Assembly (NCBI RefSeq): GCF_021390435.2 | Contig: NZ_JAJVCN010000005.1 | Coordinates: forward strand, 1 to 64,000 | Length of the DNA: 64,000 bases | Direction: 5' to 3' | Origin: Kibdelosporangium philippinense | GTDB taxonomy: Bacteria; Actinomycetota; Actinomycetes; Mycobacteriales; Pseudonocardiaceae | In this document: positions 7,720-15,799 of the stretch, piece after piece | How positions within the stretch are numbered: position 1 is the first letter of the stretch | Layout of the letters: the number at the start of each line of letters is the position of its first letter | Translations under genes and position numbers: made by a program | The notes under the pieces: generated by a model | Told to the model about the DNA's origin: nothing | Databases searched by the model: none | Seen by the model: the letters and a program-made list of their open reading frames with translations, nothing else

Positions 7720-9302
7720 CCGAGACACGAGCAGAACGGATGCGCATCCCGCTCGCGGCCGACGTGGTCAAGGCGACGGCTGAACAACACGGCGTCTGTA
7801 TCCGGCCGTTCACAATGGAAGTCGGCGACCAGGACACTGGGGAACTTCAATACGTCGCGGTCCCGTGCGGCTCCACTGTGGAATCGGTCTGTGGGCCTTG
7901 TGCGAAGAAAGCGCGGGCGCTTCGAATCACCCAGTGTCGGGAAGGCTGGCACTTGGTCGACGAACCCGACTTCACTCCCGACGAGCCAACGGCGGACCAG
8001 ACAGCGTTGTTGGAGCTGCGGGCGGACCTGTTCGAGGCTCACCGGCTGGCCGTGAGTGCCGGTGATCTGGACGAGGCGGACGAGCTGAAGGAGGAGATCG
8101 CCAAGACCGACGAAGAACTTCGGCAACTCGGCATGCGCGGCCGACTGCCCTCACCGGATGCCCCTGCCAAGAAGACCGTCAAGCGGTCAACCAAGCGGCG
8201 GCAGGATGCGCCGGACCTGCCTCGGCGGAAGGTCGACAAGCGGACCGTCGGGCGTGAGTTTGCGGGCAAGTACCGGCCTTCGATGTTCGTCACGCTCACG
8301 CTCGACAGTTATGGGCGCGTGCGGTAGGACGGCGCACCGGTCGACCCGAACACTTACGACTATCGGCGTGCTGCGCGGGATGCAGTGCATTTCTCGTCGC
8401 TTGTGGACCGATGGTGGCAGAACCTCCGGCGGGTCGTCGGCTGGGACGTCCAGTACTTCGCCACCGTCGAACCACAGAAACGGGCCGCTCCGCATCTGCA
8501 TGCGGCAATCCGCGGTTCCATACCTCATGAGCTGCTGAAACTCGTCACAGCCGCTACGTACCACCAGGTGTGGTGGCCGAACCATGACGAACGCGTCTAC
8601 CAGGACGGCGAACCGTTGCCTGTCTGGGACATTCACCTGGCGGCCTTTGTGGACCCGACGAGCCGAGTTCCATTGGCTGCGTGGGATGAAGCAGTTCAAG
8701 AGGTCGACGAACCTGCGCATGTCGTCCGGTATGGCGTCCAAGTGCACTCCAAGGGTCTTCTCGGCGGAACCGAGGAAGCTGGGCGGCACATCGGCTACCT
8801 GACCAAGTACCTCACGAAGTCAGTCGGGGAAGTCGTGGAAGCGACAAGCGATCGGCAAGCGGCTCACCACGACCGGCTCCATGCCGAACTGGCCGTGACA
8901 CCGTGCTCGCCGAAATGTGCCGTCTGGCTGCTGTACGGCATCAACCCGAAAGGCGCTACCAGCAAGACGGTTCCCGGTCACTGCAAGGGAAAAGCTCATC
9001 GGCGAACGACGCTCGGCCTGCCTGGCCGTCGCGTCCTGGTGTCGCGCAAGTGGTCCGGTAAGACGCTCGCTGACCACAAGGAGGACCGGAAGGCGTTCGT
9101 CGCGGAAATGCTCGCGGCGGTGGGGATCGTCAAGCCGGTAACGGACACGTCCCGGCTCATCTGGCGCAAGGTCGATCCCAGCGACCAGAACGCCCCTCCG
9201 CGAGACCACTTGCTCATGCACGCCATAGCCGAACGCATCCGATGGCGGGCCGAATACGACTCCGCCCTACTCGCGGCGAATCTTTCGGCAACGGCGGCCT
9301 GA
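7716..9302 (+). pseudogene. RepSA-like rolling-circle replication initiator with an in-frame TAG stop
   Basis: The frame from GTG 7716 to 9302 (528 codons) encodes an AICE initiator but is cut by TAG at 8325-8327, after the conserved TLTLDSYGRV. Sequence after the stop continues the family without a frameshift (DGAPVDPNTYDYRRAARDAV) through an HUH motif APHLHAAIRG near 8490 and YLTKYLTK near 8800. The N-terminal fragment, 203 residues, keeps an early cysteine cluster (VCGPCAKKA) but lacks the HUH and tyrosine regions needed for nicking. Downstream restart at GTG 8385 would lack a good ribosome site. It is probably inactive, unless the stop is read through or is a sequencing error. Confidence 0.8.
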
Positions 9303-9311
9303 GGGGGAGAC

Positions 9312-9527
9312 ATGAAGGAGCACTTCACTGTTCAAGAGGCGGCGGACTACATGAACACGACCGTCCGCTTCGTCCGGCGACTGATCTCCGAGCGGCGAAT
9401 CCCGTTTCATCGACTCGGAAGGCATGTTCGTCTCAAGAGGACTGATGTGGACACGTTCATCGACGCGGGACGAGTCGAGGCGTTCGACGCTGTTGCCGCT
9501 CGTCGTCATTACCGGAGGGCGTCGTGA
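9312..9527 (+). CDS. xis: excisionase, MerR/AlpA-like helix-turn-helix
   Basis: A 71-residue DNA-binding protein that helps the integrase excise the element. It has the excisionase-family winged helix: FTVQEAADYMNTTVRFVRRLISERRIPFHR, then a basic GRHVRLKRTDVDTFI strand. ATG 9312 has GAGGGGGA upstream. The last bases overlap the integrase start (GTGA), so Xis and Int are made together. That is the pSAM2 arrangement, in which Pra switches on rep-xis-int. Confidence 0.85.
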   Translation: MKEHFTVQEAADYMNTTVRFVRRLISERRIPFHRLGRHVRLKRTDVDTFIDAGRVEAFDAVAARRHYRRAS

Positions 9528-10777
9528 GTGATAAGCGGCGTCGGTTCGGTCGAGTCCGGCAATTGCCGTCGGGGCGATGGCAGGCGCGCTACCCAGGGCC
9601 TGACGGGCAACTGCGGCCTGCTCCCACGACGTTCGAGCGTGAGAAGGATGCGGAGAAGTGGCTCAACTCCGTCGAGACGGATCTTGAGCGAGGCGACTGG
9701 ACGAATCCGGACGCGGGCAAGATCCCACTTGGTGTGTATGCCAAGGAATGGATCGCGGAACGTCCCGGCCTAGCGGTCCGGACAATTGAGCTGTACGAAG
9801 GGCTTCTTCGTAACCACATCGACCCGCACATCGGCGATGTCCTGCTTGCTGATCTTTCGGCAAGGACAGTTCGCAAGTGGCGCAAGGCGTTGCTGGAATC
9901 AGGAGTCGGTGAGGTGACCGTTGCCAAGGCTTACCGCTTTCTCAAGGCGGTCATGAACACGGCGCTTGATGACGACAAGCTGATTAAGTCGAACCCTTGC
10001 ACCATCAAGAAAGCAGGCAAGGAGGACAGCCCGGAACGTCCAATAGCGACGATTGAGCAGGTGTTGACGGCGGCGGACAAGATCCAGCCCCGGTATCGCC
10101 TGGTGGTGCTCCTGGCGGCGTTCGGCAGTCTGCGGTTCGCCGAAATGATCGGACTCCAGCGGCAGGACTTCAACCTGAACGCCTGCACTGTGAAAGTGGA
10201 TCGTCAGTCGGTCCAGCCGGACAAGGGACCGATGTTCGAGGATGATCCGAAGTCGGCTGCCGGGAAGCGCCCTATTCGGCTACCGGCGTTCCTGCTGTCG
10301 GAGATCCGGACGCATCTCGACGTCTTCGTTAAGCCGGATGAGACGGCGTGGGTCTTCCTCGGTCCGAAGGGTGCCCGGCCGAAGCGCAACAACTTCCACG
10401 GCATCTGGGACAAGGCGAGGCGGGCGGCGGGCATCCCGGATCTACACCTGCACGACTTGAGGCACACGGGCAACACGTTGGCGGCTGAGACGGGCGCGAC
10501 CCTCCGCGAGCTGATGGACCGGATGGGCCACGGGAGCACCCGCGCGGCGCTGATCTACCTCCACGCACGTGAGGAGCGCGGCCAAGAGATCGCCGCCGGA
10601 ATCGATCAGATGGTGAGCCGGACCAAGGCCAAGGCGAGCAAGAAGACCAAGAAGAAGGGGCACGCGAGGGGCACGAAGCCCTCTGGAAGGAAGAAGGATC
10701 GTCCTACTGAGACGGACCGCGAGGCCCTGACCAGCGGGGAAGAGGTGGAGCGGGTGACGGGAATCGAACCCGCATGA
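9524..10777 (+). CDS. int: site-specific tyrosine integrase of the AICE
   Basis: A 417-residue phage-type integrase. An arm-binding and SAM-like N-terminal half is followed by the catalytic domain with R near 204 (FGSLRFAEM), the HxxR pair HDLR near 309-312, GH near 334 and the nucleophile Y near 345 (ALIYLHA). A lysine-rich tail, KAKASKKTKKKG, precedes the end. The last ten codons are complementary to the 3' part of tRNA-Gly, so the C-terminal VERVTGIEPA is encoded by the attachment site. GTG 9524 overlaps the xis stop. All catalytic residues are present, so it should be active. Confidence 0.92.
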   Translation: MSDKRRRFGRVRQLPSGRWQARYPGPDGQLRPAPTTFEREKDAEKWLNSVETDLERGDWTNPDAGKIPLGVYAKEWIAERPGLAVRTIELYEGLLRNHIDPHIGDVLLADLSARTVRKWRKALLESGVGEVTVAKAYRFLKAVMNTALDDDKLIKSNPCTIKKAGKEDSPERPIATIEQVLTAADKIQPRYRLVVLLAAFGSLRFAEMIGLQRQDFNLNACTVKVDRQSVQPDKGPMFEDDPKSAAGKRPIRLPAFLLSEIRTHLDVFVKPDETAWVFLGPKGARPKRNNFHGIWDKARRAAGIPDLHLHDLRHTGNTLAAETGATLRELMDRMGHGSTRAALIYLHAREERGQEIAAGIDQMVSRTKAKASKKTKKKGHARGTKPSGRKKDRPTETDREALTSGEEVERVTGIEPA

Positions 10778-10819
10778 CCAGCTTGGAAGGCTGGGGCTCT
10801 GCCATTGAGCTACACCCGC
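10749..10819 (-). tRNA. tRNA-Gly (anticodon UCC); AICE attachment site
   Basis: The reverse strand reads GCGGGTGTAGCTCAATGG, then the anticodon stem-loop CCAGC-CTTCCAA-GCTGG with TCC, and a T-arm GCGGGTTCGATTCCCGT. The acceptor arms GCGGGTG/CACCCGC pair fully. Discriminator T and an encoded CCA (10746-10748) follow. Its 3' third overlaps the integrase end, as expected when an element rebuilds the tRNA gene on integration. Confidence 0.95.
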
Positions 10820-10909
10820 TTGCGCCCACCGGGGGGTGGGTGCGGAATAAGAGTAGCGGGTCCCGTTAAGCTATGTGCGCAGGGTCCGGAAAGATCACGG
10901 ACACGGCAC

Positions 10910-10983
10910 CGGGATGTAGCGCAGCTTGGTAGCGCATCCGCTTTGGGAGCGGAGGGTCGCAGGTTCAAATCCTGTCATCCCGA
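10910..10983 (+). tRNA. tRNA-Pro (anticodon UGG)
   Basis: CGGGATG and CATCCCG form the acceptor stem. The anticodon arm TCCGC-TTTGGGA-GCGGA carries TGG and the T-arm is AGGTTCAAATCCT. CCA is not encoded. It diverges from the tRNA-Gly gene with a 90-base gap and is followed by a strong terminator. Confidence 0.95.
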
Positions 10984-10992
10984 CTCGACTCT

Positions 10993-11036
10993 GAGACGAC
11001 CATGCTCAGCGCTTACGCGCTTCGCCTGGTCGTCTC
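10993..11036 (+). terminator. terminator of tRNA-Pro
   Basis: GAGACGACCA (10993-11002) pairs perfectly with TGGTCGTCTC (11027-11036), ten bases after the tRNA, and is followed by TCATAATTTT. This is a convincing intrinsic terminator. Confidence 0.8.
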
Positions 11037-11044
11037 GTCATAAT

Positions 11045-11067
11045 TTTGGGGGGGCCGAGCCCCCCAA
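11045..11067. repeat. G7/C6 palindromic hairpin
   Basis: TTTGGGGGGGC, then CGA, then GCCCCCCAAA makes a very stable hairpin right after the tRNA-Pro terminator. A-runs on one side and T-runs on the other mean it could terminate transcription in either direction. It may be a member of a dispersed palindromic repeat. Confidence 0.5.
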
Positions 11068-11100
11068 ACCCCACGGTGCGTGCTTCTCGCCTTCCAGCGC

Positions 11101-11170
11101 TGGGCACTTTGCTTTTTGACCAGCGTGGGCTTTGCCTTCTGACCAATGGGCGTTGCGTTTTGACCAGCAA
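11101..11170 (+). repeat. three imperfect tandem copies built on TGGGC..TTTTGACCA
   Basis: Three units begin TGGGC and end TGACCA: 11101-11125, 11126-11146 and 11147-11170 (25, 21 and 24 bases). Shared blocks are TTGC and TTTTGACCAGC. They lie in the 370-base non-coding stretch between tRNA-Pro and tig. No gene is convincing in that stretch; 11171-11409 otherwise holds only the tig upstream region. Confidence 0.5.
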
Positions 11171-11409
11171 GGACGCGATTGGTCGGCAAGACTGGTTTGG
11201 CCAGGGTGGGGTGGGTGTGGCCGGTGGGATTGTGGCGGGGTGGGCTGGTGGTTGAGGGGCAGTAGGCTGGTTTTGGTGACTGCTGTGGGCTGTTGGATGG
11301 CCCAGGGCGAGCACCCGTGTGCACCTCGCCTAGACTTCCCTGGTAACCCCGCGCCTGGTTACTTCGGCGAGGGTGTTCCCACATGCCATTTCGCACGAGG
11401 AGTCTTACG

Positions 11410-12789
11410 TTGAAGAGCACCGTCGAGCACCTGAGCCCGACAAGGGTCCGGATCAACGTCGAGGTGCCGTTCGACGAGCTCAAGCCCAACTTCGACCGCG
11501 CATACCGCAAGCTTGCCCAGCAGGTGCGCATCCCTGGTTTCCGTCCGGGCAAGGCGCCCGCGAAGGTGCTGGAGAACCGGCTCGGTCGCGGTGTTGTGCT
11601 GGACGAGGTCGTCAACGAAGCCATCCCGGCCAAGTACATGGAAGCCGTCAACTCCGGTGAGGTCCGTACCCTCGGCCGCCCCGACATCGAGGTGACCAAG
11701 ATCGAGGACGGCGACCACCTGGCTTTCACCGCCGAGGTCGACGTCCGCCCGGAGATCACCGTCCCGGCTTTCGGCGAGCTCGCCGTCACCGTCGACGACA
11801 TCGAGATCAACGACGACGAGGTCGACAAGCAGCTCGACGAGCTGCGCGCCCGGTTCGGCACCCTCGTTGGCGCCAACCGGCCCGCTGAGGACGGCGACTT
11901 CGTCTCCATCGACCTGTCGGCCACCGTCGACGGCCAGGAGGTCCCGGACGCCGCGACCACCGGCCTGTCGTACCAGGTCGGCTCCGGTGAGCTGATCGAA
12001 GGCATCGACGAGGCCATCATCGGCTCGAACGCGGGCGAGACGAAGACCTTCGTCTCCAAGCTCGTCGCTGGCGAGTTCGCCGACAAGGACGCCGAGATCT
12101 CGGTCACCGTCCAGTCGGTCAAGGTCCGGGAGCTTCCTGAGGCCGACGACGACTTCGCCCAGATGGCCTCCGAGTTCGACACCATCGACGAGCTGCGCGA
12201 CAACCTGCGCGAGCGCGTCTCCATGGCCAAGAAGATGCAGCAGGGCGTTCAGGCCCGCGACAAGGTCCTCGAGGCTCTGCTGGAGACCACCGAGGTGCCG
12301 CTGCCGGAGACCGTGGTCGGCGCCGAGGTCGAGATGCGTGCGCACGACGCCGTGCACGCGTTCGACCACGACGACACGAAGTTCAACGAGTTCCTCGAGT
12401 CGCAGGGCCAGACGCGTGAGCAGTTCGACGCCGACATGCGCACCGAGTCCGAGAAGGCCGTGAAGACCCAGCTGGTGCTCGACTCGGTCGCTGACGCGGA
12501 GAACCTCACCGTCTCCGACCAGGAGCTCACCGAACGGATCATCTACCAAGCCCAGCGCTTCGGCGTCAGCCCGGACGAGTACGTCCAGCGCGCCCAGCAG
12601 TCCGGCCAGCTCGGCGCGATCTTCGCCGACGTGCGCCGCGGCAAGGCGCTTGCTTCGATTGTGCGCCAGGCCACGGTGACCGACGCCAGCGGCAACGCGA
12701 TCGACTTCGACGCGCTGTTCGGGCCGGTCACCCCCGCCGAGGAAGCAACCCCTGAGGTTGTCGACGCGGAGCCGGCCGAGGCCAAGTAG
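11410..12789 (+). CDS. tig: trigger factor, ribosome-associated chaperone and prolyl isomerase
   Basis: A 459-residue cytosolic chaperone that binds nascent chains at ribosomal protein L23. The order is an N-terminal ribosome-binding domain with GFRPGKAP near residue 44 (the FRxGxxP signature), an FKBP-type isomerase domain (about 155-240, GDFVSIDLSATVDG to GSGELIEGIDEA) and a helical C-terminal domain, ending in an acidic tail. TTG 11410 is chosen because KSTVEHLSPTRVRINVEV is the family N-terminus and GAGGAG lies 8 bases upstream; the longer in-frame ATG at 11383 is not conserved. It heads the tig-clpP1-clpP2-clpX cluster. Confidence 0.95.
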   Translation: MKSTVEHLSPTRVRINVEVPFDELKPNFDRAYRKLAQQVRIPGFRPGKAPAKVLENRLGRGVVLDEVVNEAIPAKYMEAVNSGEVRTLGRPDIEVTKIEDGDHLAFTAEVDVRPEITVPAFGELAVTVDDIEINDDEVDKQLDELRARFGTLVGANRPAEDGDFVSIDLSATVDGQEVPDAATTGLSYQVGSGELIEGIDEAIIGSNAGETKTFVSKLVAGEFADKDAEISVTVQSVKVRELPEADDDFAQMASEFDTIDELRDNLRERVSMAKKMQQGVQARDKVLEALLETTEVPLPETVVGAEVEMRAHDAVHAFDHDDTKFNEFLESQGQTREQFDADMRTESEKAVKTQLVLDSVADAENLTVSDQELTERIIYQAQRFGVSPDEYVQRAQQSGQLGAIFADVRRGKALASIVRQATVTDASGNAIDFDALFGPVTPAEEATPEVVDAEPAEAK

Positions 12790-12899
12790 TGACGCTCTGA
12801 GCGAACGTGGGCGGTGTCGGGACGTCGGCGCCGCCCGCCTTCGTTAATGTCGGATGTGCGAGAGATGAGCTCGAGTTTTTCACCAGAAGGCAGGCAGAC

Positions 12900-13502
12900 G
12901 TGACGCAACACCACATGCCCCACATGCGGTCCGGCACCGCCGGGCTGACCTTGAACGACTCGGTGTACGAGCGGCTGCTCCGCGAGCGGATCGTCTTCCT
13001 CGGCTCCGAGGTCGATGACGAGATCGCCAACCGGATCACGGCGCAGCTGCTGCTGCTGGAGGCCGAGGACCCCAAGCGCGACATCGTCTTCTACATCAAC
13101 TCACCGGGTGGCTCGGTGACCGCGGGCATGGCGATCTACGACACCATGCAGCTGATCGAGCCGGACGTGCAGACCTGGGCGATGGGCCTGGCCGCTTCCA
13201 TGGGCCAGTTCCTGCTGTCCTCCGGCACGCCGGGCAAGCGCTACGCGCTGCCGCACGCGCGCATCATGATGCACCAGCCGTCGGCCGGTGTCGGTGGTAC
13301 CGCCTCCGACATCGCCATCCGCGCTGAGGTGTTCGGCAAGTGGAAGCGTGAGATGGCGCAGATCACGGCCGACCAGACCGGACAGACGATCGAGAAGATC
13401 ACTGCGGACGCCGACCGGGACCGCTGGTTCACGGCCGAGGAAGCCCGCGAGTACGGCTTCGTCGACCAGGTTGCCACCCGTGGTTCGTCCGGGCGCAACT
13501 GA
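12900..13502 (+). CDS. clpP1: ATP-dependent Clp protease proteolytic subunit 1
   Basis: A 200-residue serine peptidase of family S14. The catalytic S100 lies in GLAASMGQF, H125 in ARIMMHQPS, and an Asp is expected near 175. INSPGGSVTAGMAIYDTM is the conserved handle region. GTG 12900 (TQHHMPHMRSG) is selected over an upstream in-frame GTG because an AGAAGGCAGG ribosome site precedes it and the upstream part looks like leader. Actinomycete ClpP1 and ClpP2 form a mixed tetradecamer with ClpX or ClpC1. It is 30 bases from clpP2, so cotranscribed. Confidence 0.95.
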   Translation: MTQHHMPHMRSGTAGLTLNDSVYERLLRERIVFLGSEVDDEIANRITAQLLLLEAEDPKRDIVFYINSPGGSVTAGMAIYDTMQLIEPDVQTWAMGLAASMGQFLLSSGTPGKRYALPHARIMMHQPSAGVGGTASDIAIRAEVFGKWKREMAQITADQTGQTIEKITADADRDRWFTAEEAREYGFVDQVATRGSSGRN

Positions 13503-13532
13503 CCGGCGACTGAAAGATAACGAGGAGTAGCA

Positions 13533-14162
13533 GTGAGTGACTTCCAGCTCCCACAGTCCCGGTATGTGTTGCCTTCATTCGTGGAGCGCACCAGCTACGG
13601 GGTCAAGGAGTCCAACCCGTACAACAAGCTCTTCGAAGAGCGGATCATCTTCCTCGGCGTGCAGATCGATGACGCGTCCGCCAACGACGTGATGGCGCAG
13701 CTGCTGTACCTCGAGTCGGTCGACCCCGACCGGGACATCGAGATGTACATCAACTCGCCAGGTGGTTCATTCACCTCGCTCATGGCGATCTACGACACGA
13801 TGCAGTACGTGCGCCCCGATGTGCGCACCACCTGCCTCGGCCAGGCGGCGTCCGCCGCGGCCGTGCTGCTCGCCGCCGGTACTCCCGGCAAGCGGATGGC
13901 GCTGCCCAACGCCCGGATCCTGATCCACCAGCCGTCGCTGGAAGGCGTCTACGGCCAGGTCTCCGACCTGGAGATCCAGGCCAACGAGATCCAGCGGCTG
14001 CGTCGCCAGATGGAGATCACGCTGGCGCACCACACCCGCAAAGACGCCGATGACATCCGTGCTGACATCGAGCGCGACAAGATCCTCACCGCCGAGGACG
14101 CCAAGAACTACGGGATCATTGACGAAGTTCTGCCGTACCGCAAGCTTTCGGCAGTCAATTAG
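13533..14162 (+). CDS. clpP2: ATP-dependent Clp protease proteolytic subunit 2
   Basis: A 209-residue S14 peptidase paralogous to the upstream gene. S107 in GQAASAAAVLL and H132 in ARILIHQPS are present, with INSPGGSFTSLMAIYDTM between. The longer N-terminus (DFQLPQSRYVLPSFVERT) is typical of ClpP2 and includes its propeptide. GTG 13533 has GAGGAG nine bases upstream. It pairs with ClpP1 in one operon; the 287-base gap to clpX suggests that clpX also has its own promoter. Confidence 0.95.
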   Translation: MSDFQLPQSRYVLPSFVERTSYGVKESNPYNKLFEERIIFLGVQIDDASANDVMAQLLYLESVDPDRDIEMYINSPGGSFTSLMAIYDTMQYVRPDVRTTCLGQAASAAAVLLAAGTPGKRMALPNARILIHQPSLEGVYGQVSDLEIQANEIQRLRRQMEITLAHHTRKDADDIRADIERDKILTAEDAKNYGIIDEVLPYRKLSAVN

Positions 14163-14407
14163 TCAAGAAACCTGACCCGTCCATGCCAAATCCGCGCTTC
14201 ATCCGACACGCGGGGCCGTAATGACATACGGTCGGTGACGAGGGTTGTCGCCGTTATTCGGCAACGGACGGGTCAGGTTCTCCCGCTTTGCGGCACTTGG
14301 CACGTACAGTCGAGGGGTGCGCGGGGAGAACCCGCCGCCGGAGGAGACACCCCGACTGGTGTTGAAGTCGGAACACCCGAACGGGCGAAACGCTCGAGAC
14401 ACAGCCA

Positions 14408-14427
14408 GGCGTACCGGCCGGTACGCC
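14408..14427. promoter_or_regulatory. perfect 20-bp palindrome in the clpX leader
   Basis: GGCGTACCGGCCGGTACGCC is completely self-complementary and ends one base before the GGAGGGG ribosome site of clpX. It could be an operator for a dimeric stress regulator or an RNA hairpin that exposes or hides the ribosome site. It does not match the ClgR box as I know it. Confidence 0.5.
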
Positions 14428-14449
14428 GGAGGGGACAAGGTCAGCGGTC

Positions 14450-15739
14450 ATGGCACGTATCGGTGACGGCGGAGACCTGCTCAAGTGCTCCTTCTGCGGA
14501 AAGAGCCAGAAGCAGGTGAAGAAGCTCATCGCCGGCCCCGGCGTGTACATCTGCGACGAGTGCATCGACCTGTGCAACGAGATCATCGAGGAAGAGCTGG
14601 CCGAGGCCGGTGACGTCAAGCTCGACGAGCTGCCCAAGCCCGCCGAGATCCACGACTTCCTCGACCAGTACGTGATCGGGCAGGACGACGCGAAACGCAG
14701 CCTCGCCGTAGCGGTGTACAACCACTACAAGCGCATCCAGTCGGGCGATCGGGTCCGCGAAGGACGGGAATCCCGTGAGGAGACCGTCGAGCTCGCGAAG
14801 TCGAACATCCTGATGCTCGGCCCGACCGGCTGCGGAAAGACATACCTGGCGCAGACGCTGGCCAAGCTGCTCAACGTCCCGTTCGCGATCGCGGACGCCA
14901 CGGCGTTGACCGAGGCTGGCTACGTCGGCGAGGACGTCGAGAACATCCTGCTGAAGCTGATCCAGGCGGCGGACTACGACGTCAAGCGCGCCGAGACCGG
15001 CATCATCTACATCGACGAGGTCGACAAGATCGCCCGCAAGTCCGAGAACCCCTCGATCACCAGGGACGTCTCCGGCGAGGGCGTGCAGCAGGCGCTGCTG
15101 AAGATCCTCGAGGGCACCACGGCAAGCGTTCCGCCGCAGGGTGGCCGCAAGCACCCGCACCAGGAGTTCATCCAGATCGACACGACGAACGTGCTGTTCA
15201 TCGTCGCTGGTGCGTTCGCCGGGCTCGAGAAGATCATCCAGGACCGGGTCGGCAAGCGCGGGCTCGGCTTCGGCGCGGAGATCCGCACCGCCGCGGAGAT
15301 CGACAAGAGCGATGTGTTCTCCGACACGATGCCCGAGGACCTGATCAAGTTCGGCTTGATCCCCGAGTTCATCGGCCGCCTGCCGATCGTCGCCAGCGTG
15401 ACGAACCTCGACAAGCGCTCACTGGTCACCATCCTCACCCAGCCGCGCAACGCGCTGGTGAAGCAGTACCAGAAGCTCTTCGAGATGGACGGCGTCGAGC
15501 TCGAGTTCACCGAGACCGCGCTCGAGGCCATCGCCGACCAGGCGATCCTGCGGGGAACCGGTGCTCGTGGCCTGCGCGCGATCATGGAAGAGGTCCTGCA
15601 GCCGGTGATGTACGACATCCCGAGCCGCACCGACGTCGCCAAGGTCGTGATCACTGAGCAGACGGTCAGGGAGAACGTGAACCCGACCATCGTGGCCCGG
15701 CAGCCAACCCGCCGGGAACGGCGCGAGAAGTCGGCCTGA
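14450..15739 (+). CDS. clpX: ClpX, AAA+ unfoldase of the Clp protease
   Basis: A 429-residue hexameric unfoldase that feeds substrates to ClpP1P2. The N-terminal zinc domain has C13, C16, C35 and C38 (CSFC, CDEC). Walker A is GPTGCGKT at 124-131, with Cys where many ClpX have Ser, and Walker B is IIYIDEVDK. The ClpP-contact loop GFGAEIR and sensor-2 region GARGLRAIMEE are present. ATG 14450 follows the palindrome and GGAGGGG. It ends at a bidirectional hairpin shared with the convergent esterase gene. Confidence 0.96.
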   Translation: MARIGDGGDLLKCSFCGKSQKQVKKLIAGPGVYICDECIDLCNEIIEEELAEAGDVKLDELPKPAEIHDFLDQYVIGQDDAKRSLAVAVYNHYKRIQSGDRVREGRESREETVELAKSNILMLGPTGCGKTYLAQTLAKLLNVPFAIADATALTEAGYVGEDVENILLKLIQAADYDVKRAETGIIYIDEVDKIARKSENPSITRDVSGEGVQQALLKILEGTTASVPPQGGRKHPHQEFIQIDTTNVLFIVAGAFAGLEKIIQDRVGKRGLGFGAEIRTAAEIDKSDVFSDTMPEDLIKFGLIPEFIGRLPIVASVTNLDKRSLVTILTQPRNALVKQYQKLFEMDGVELEFTETALEAIADQAILRGTGARGLRAIMEEVLQPVMYDIPSRTDVAKVVITEQTVRENVNPTIVARQPTRRERREKSA

Positions 15740-15768
15740 GCGGCCAACCTCGGTCACATCGGCACTTG

Positions 15769-15799
15769 GACGCCTCCACCTCCGCGAGGGTGGGGGCGT
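15769..15799. terminator. convergent terminator between clpX and the esterase gene
   Basis: ACGCCTCCACC pairs with GGGTGGGGGCGT across a short CG-rich loop, directly after clpX and abutting the stop codon of the opposite-strand esterase. It is positioned to stop transcription from both sides. Confidence 0.7.

Larger units (their letters stand above)
1..10777. mobile_element. pSAM2-type AICE integrated at tRNA-Gly(UCC); left end not in window
   Basis: The string XRE regulator, flavoprotein, Pra-like protein, FtsK/TraB-like translocase, RepSA-like initiator, Xis, Int is the usual gene set of actinomycete integrative and conjugative elements. The integrase reading frame ends inside a tRNA-Gly gene, which fixes the right attachment side. 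I searched the left part for a second copy of the tRNA 3' end and found none, so the element probably extends past position 1 or its left site has decayed. The first 2.3 kb (DUF3644 gene plus IS) is looser and visibly AT-richer than the rest. Whether it is element cargo is inferred. Confidence 0.75.

Noticed and set aside
12793..12803. CGCTC-T-GAGCG palindrome before clpP1 as a ClgR-type box
   Set aside because: Too short, does not match the spacing of known ClgR sites, and lies just after the tig stop where chance palindromes are common.
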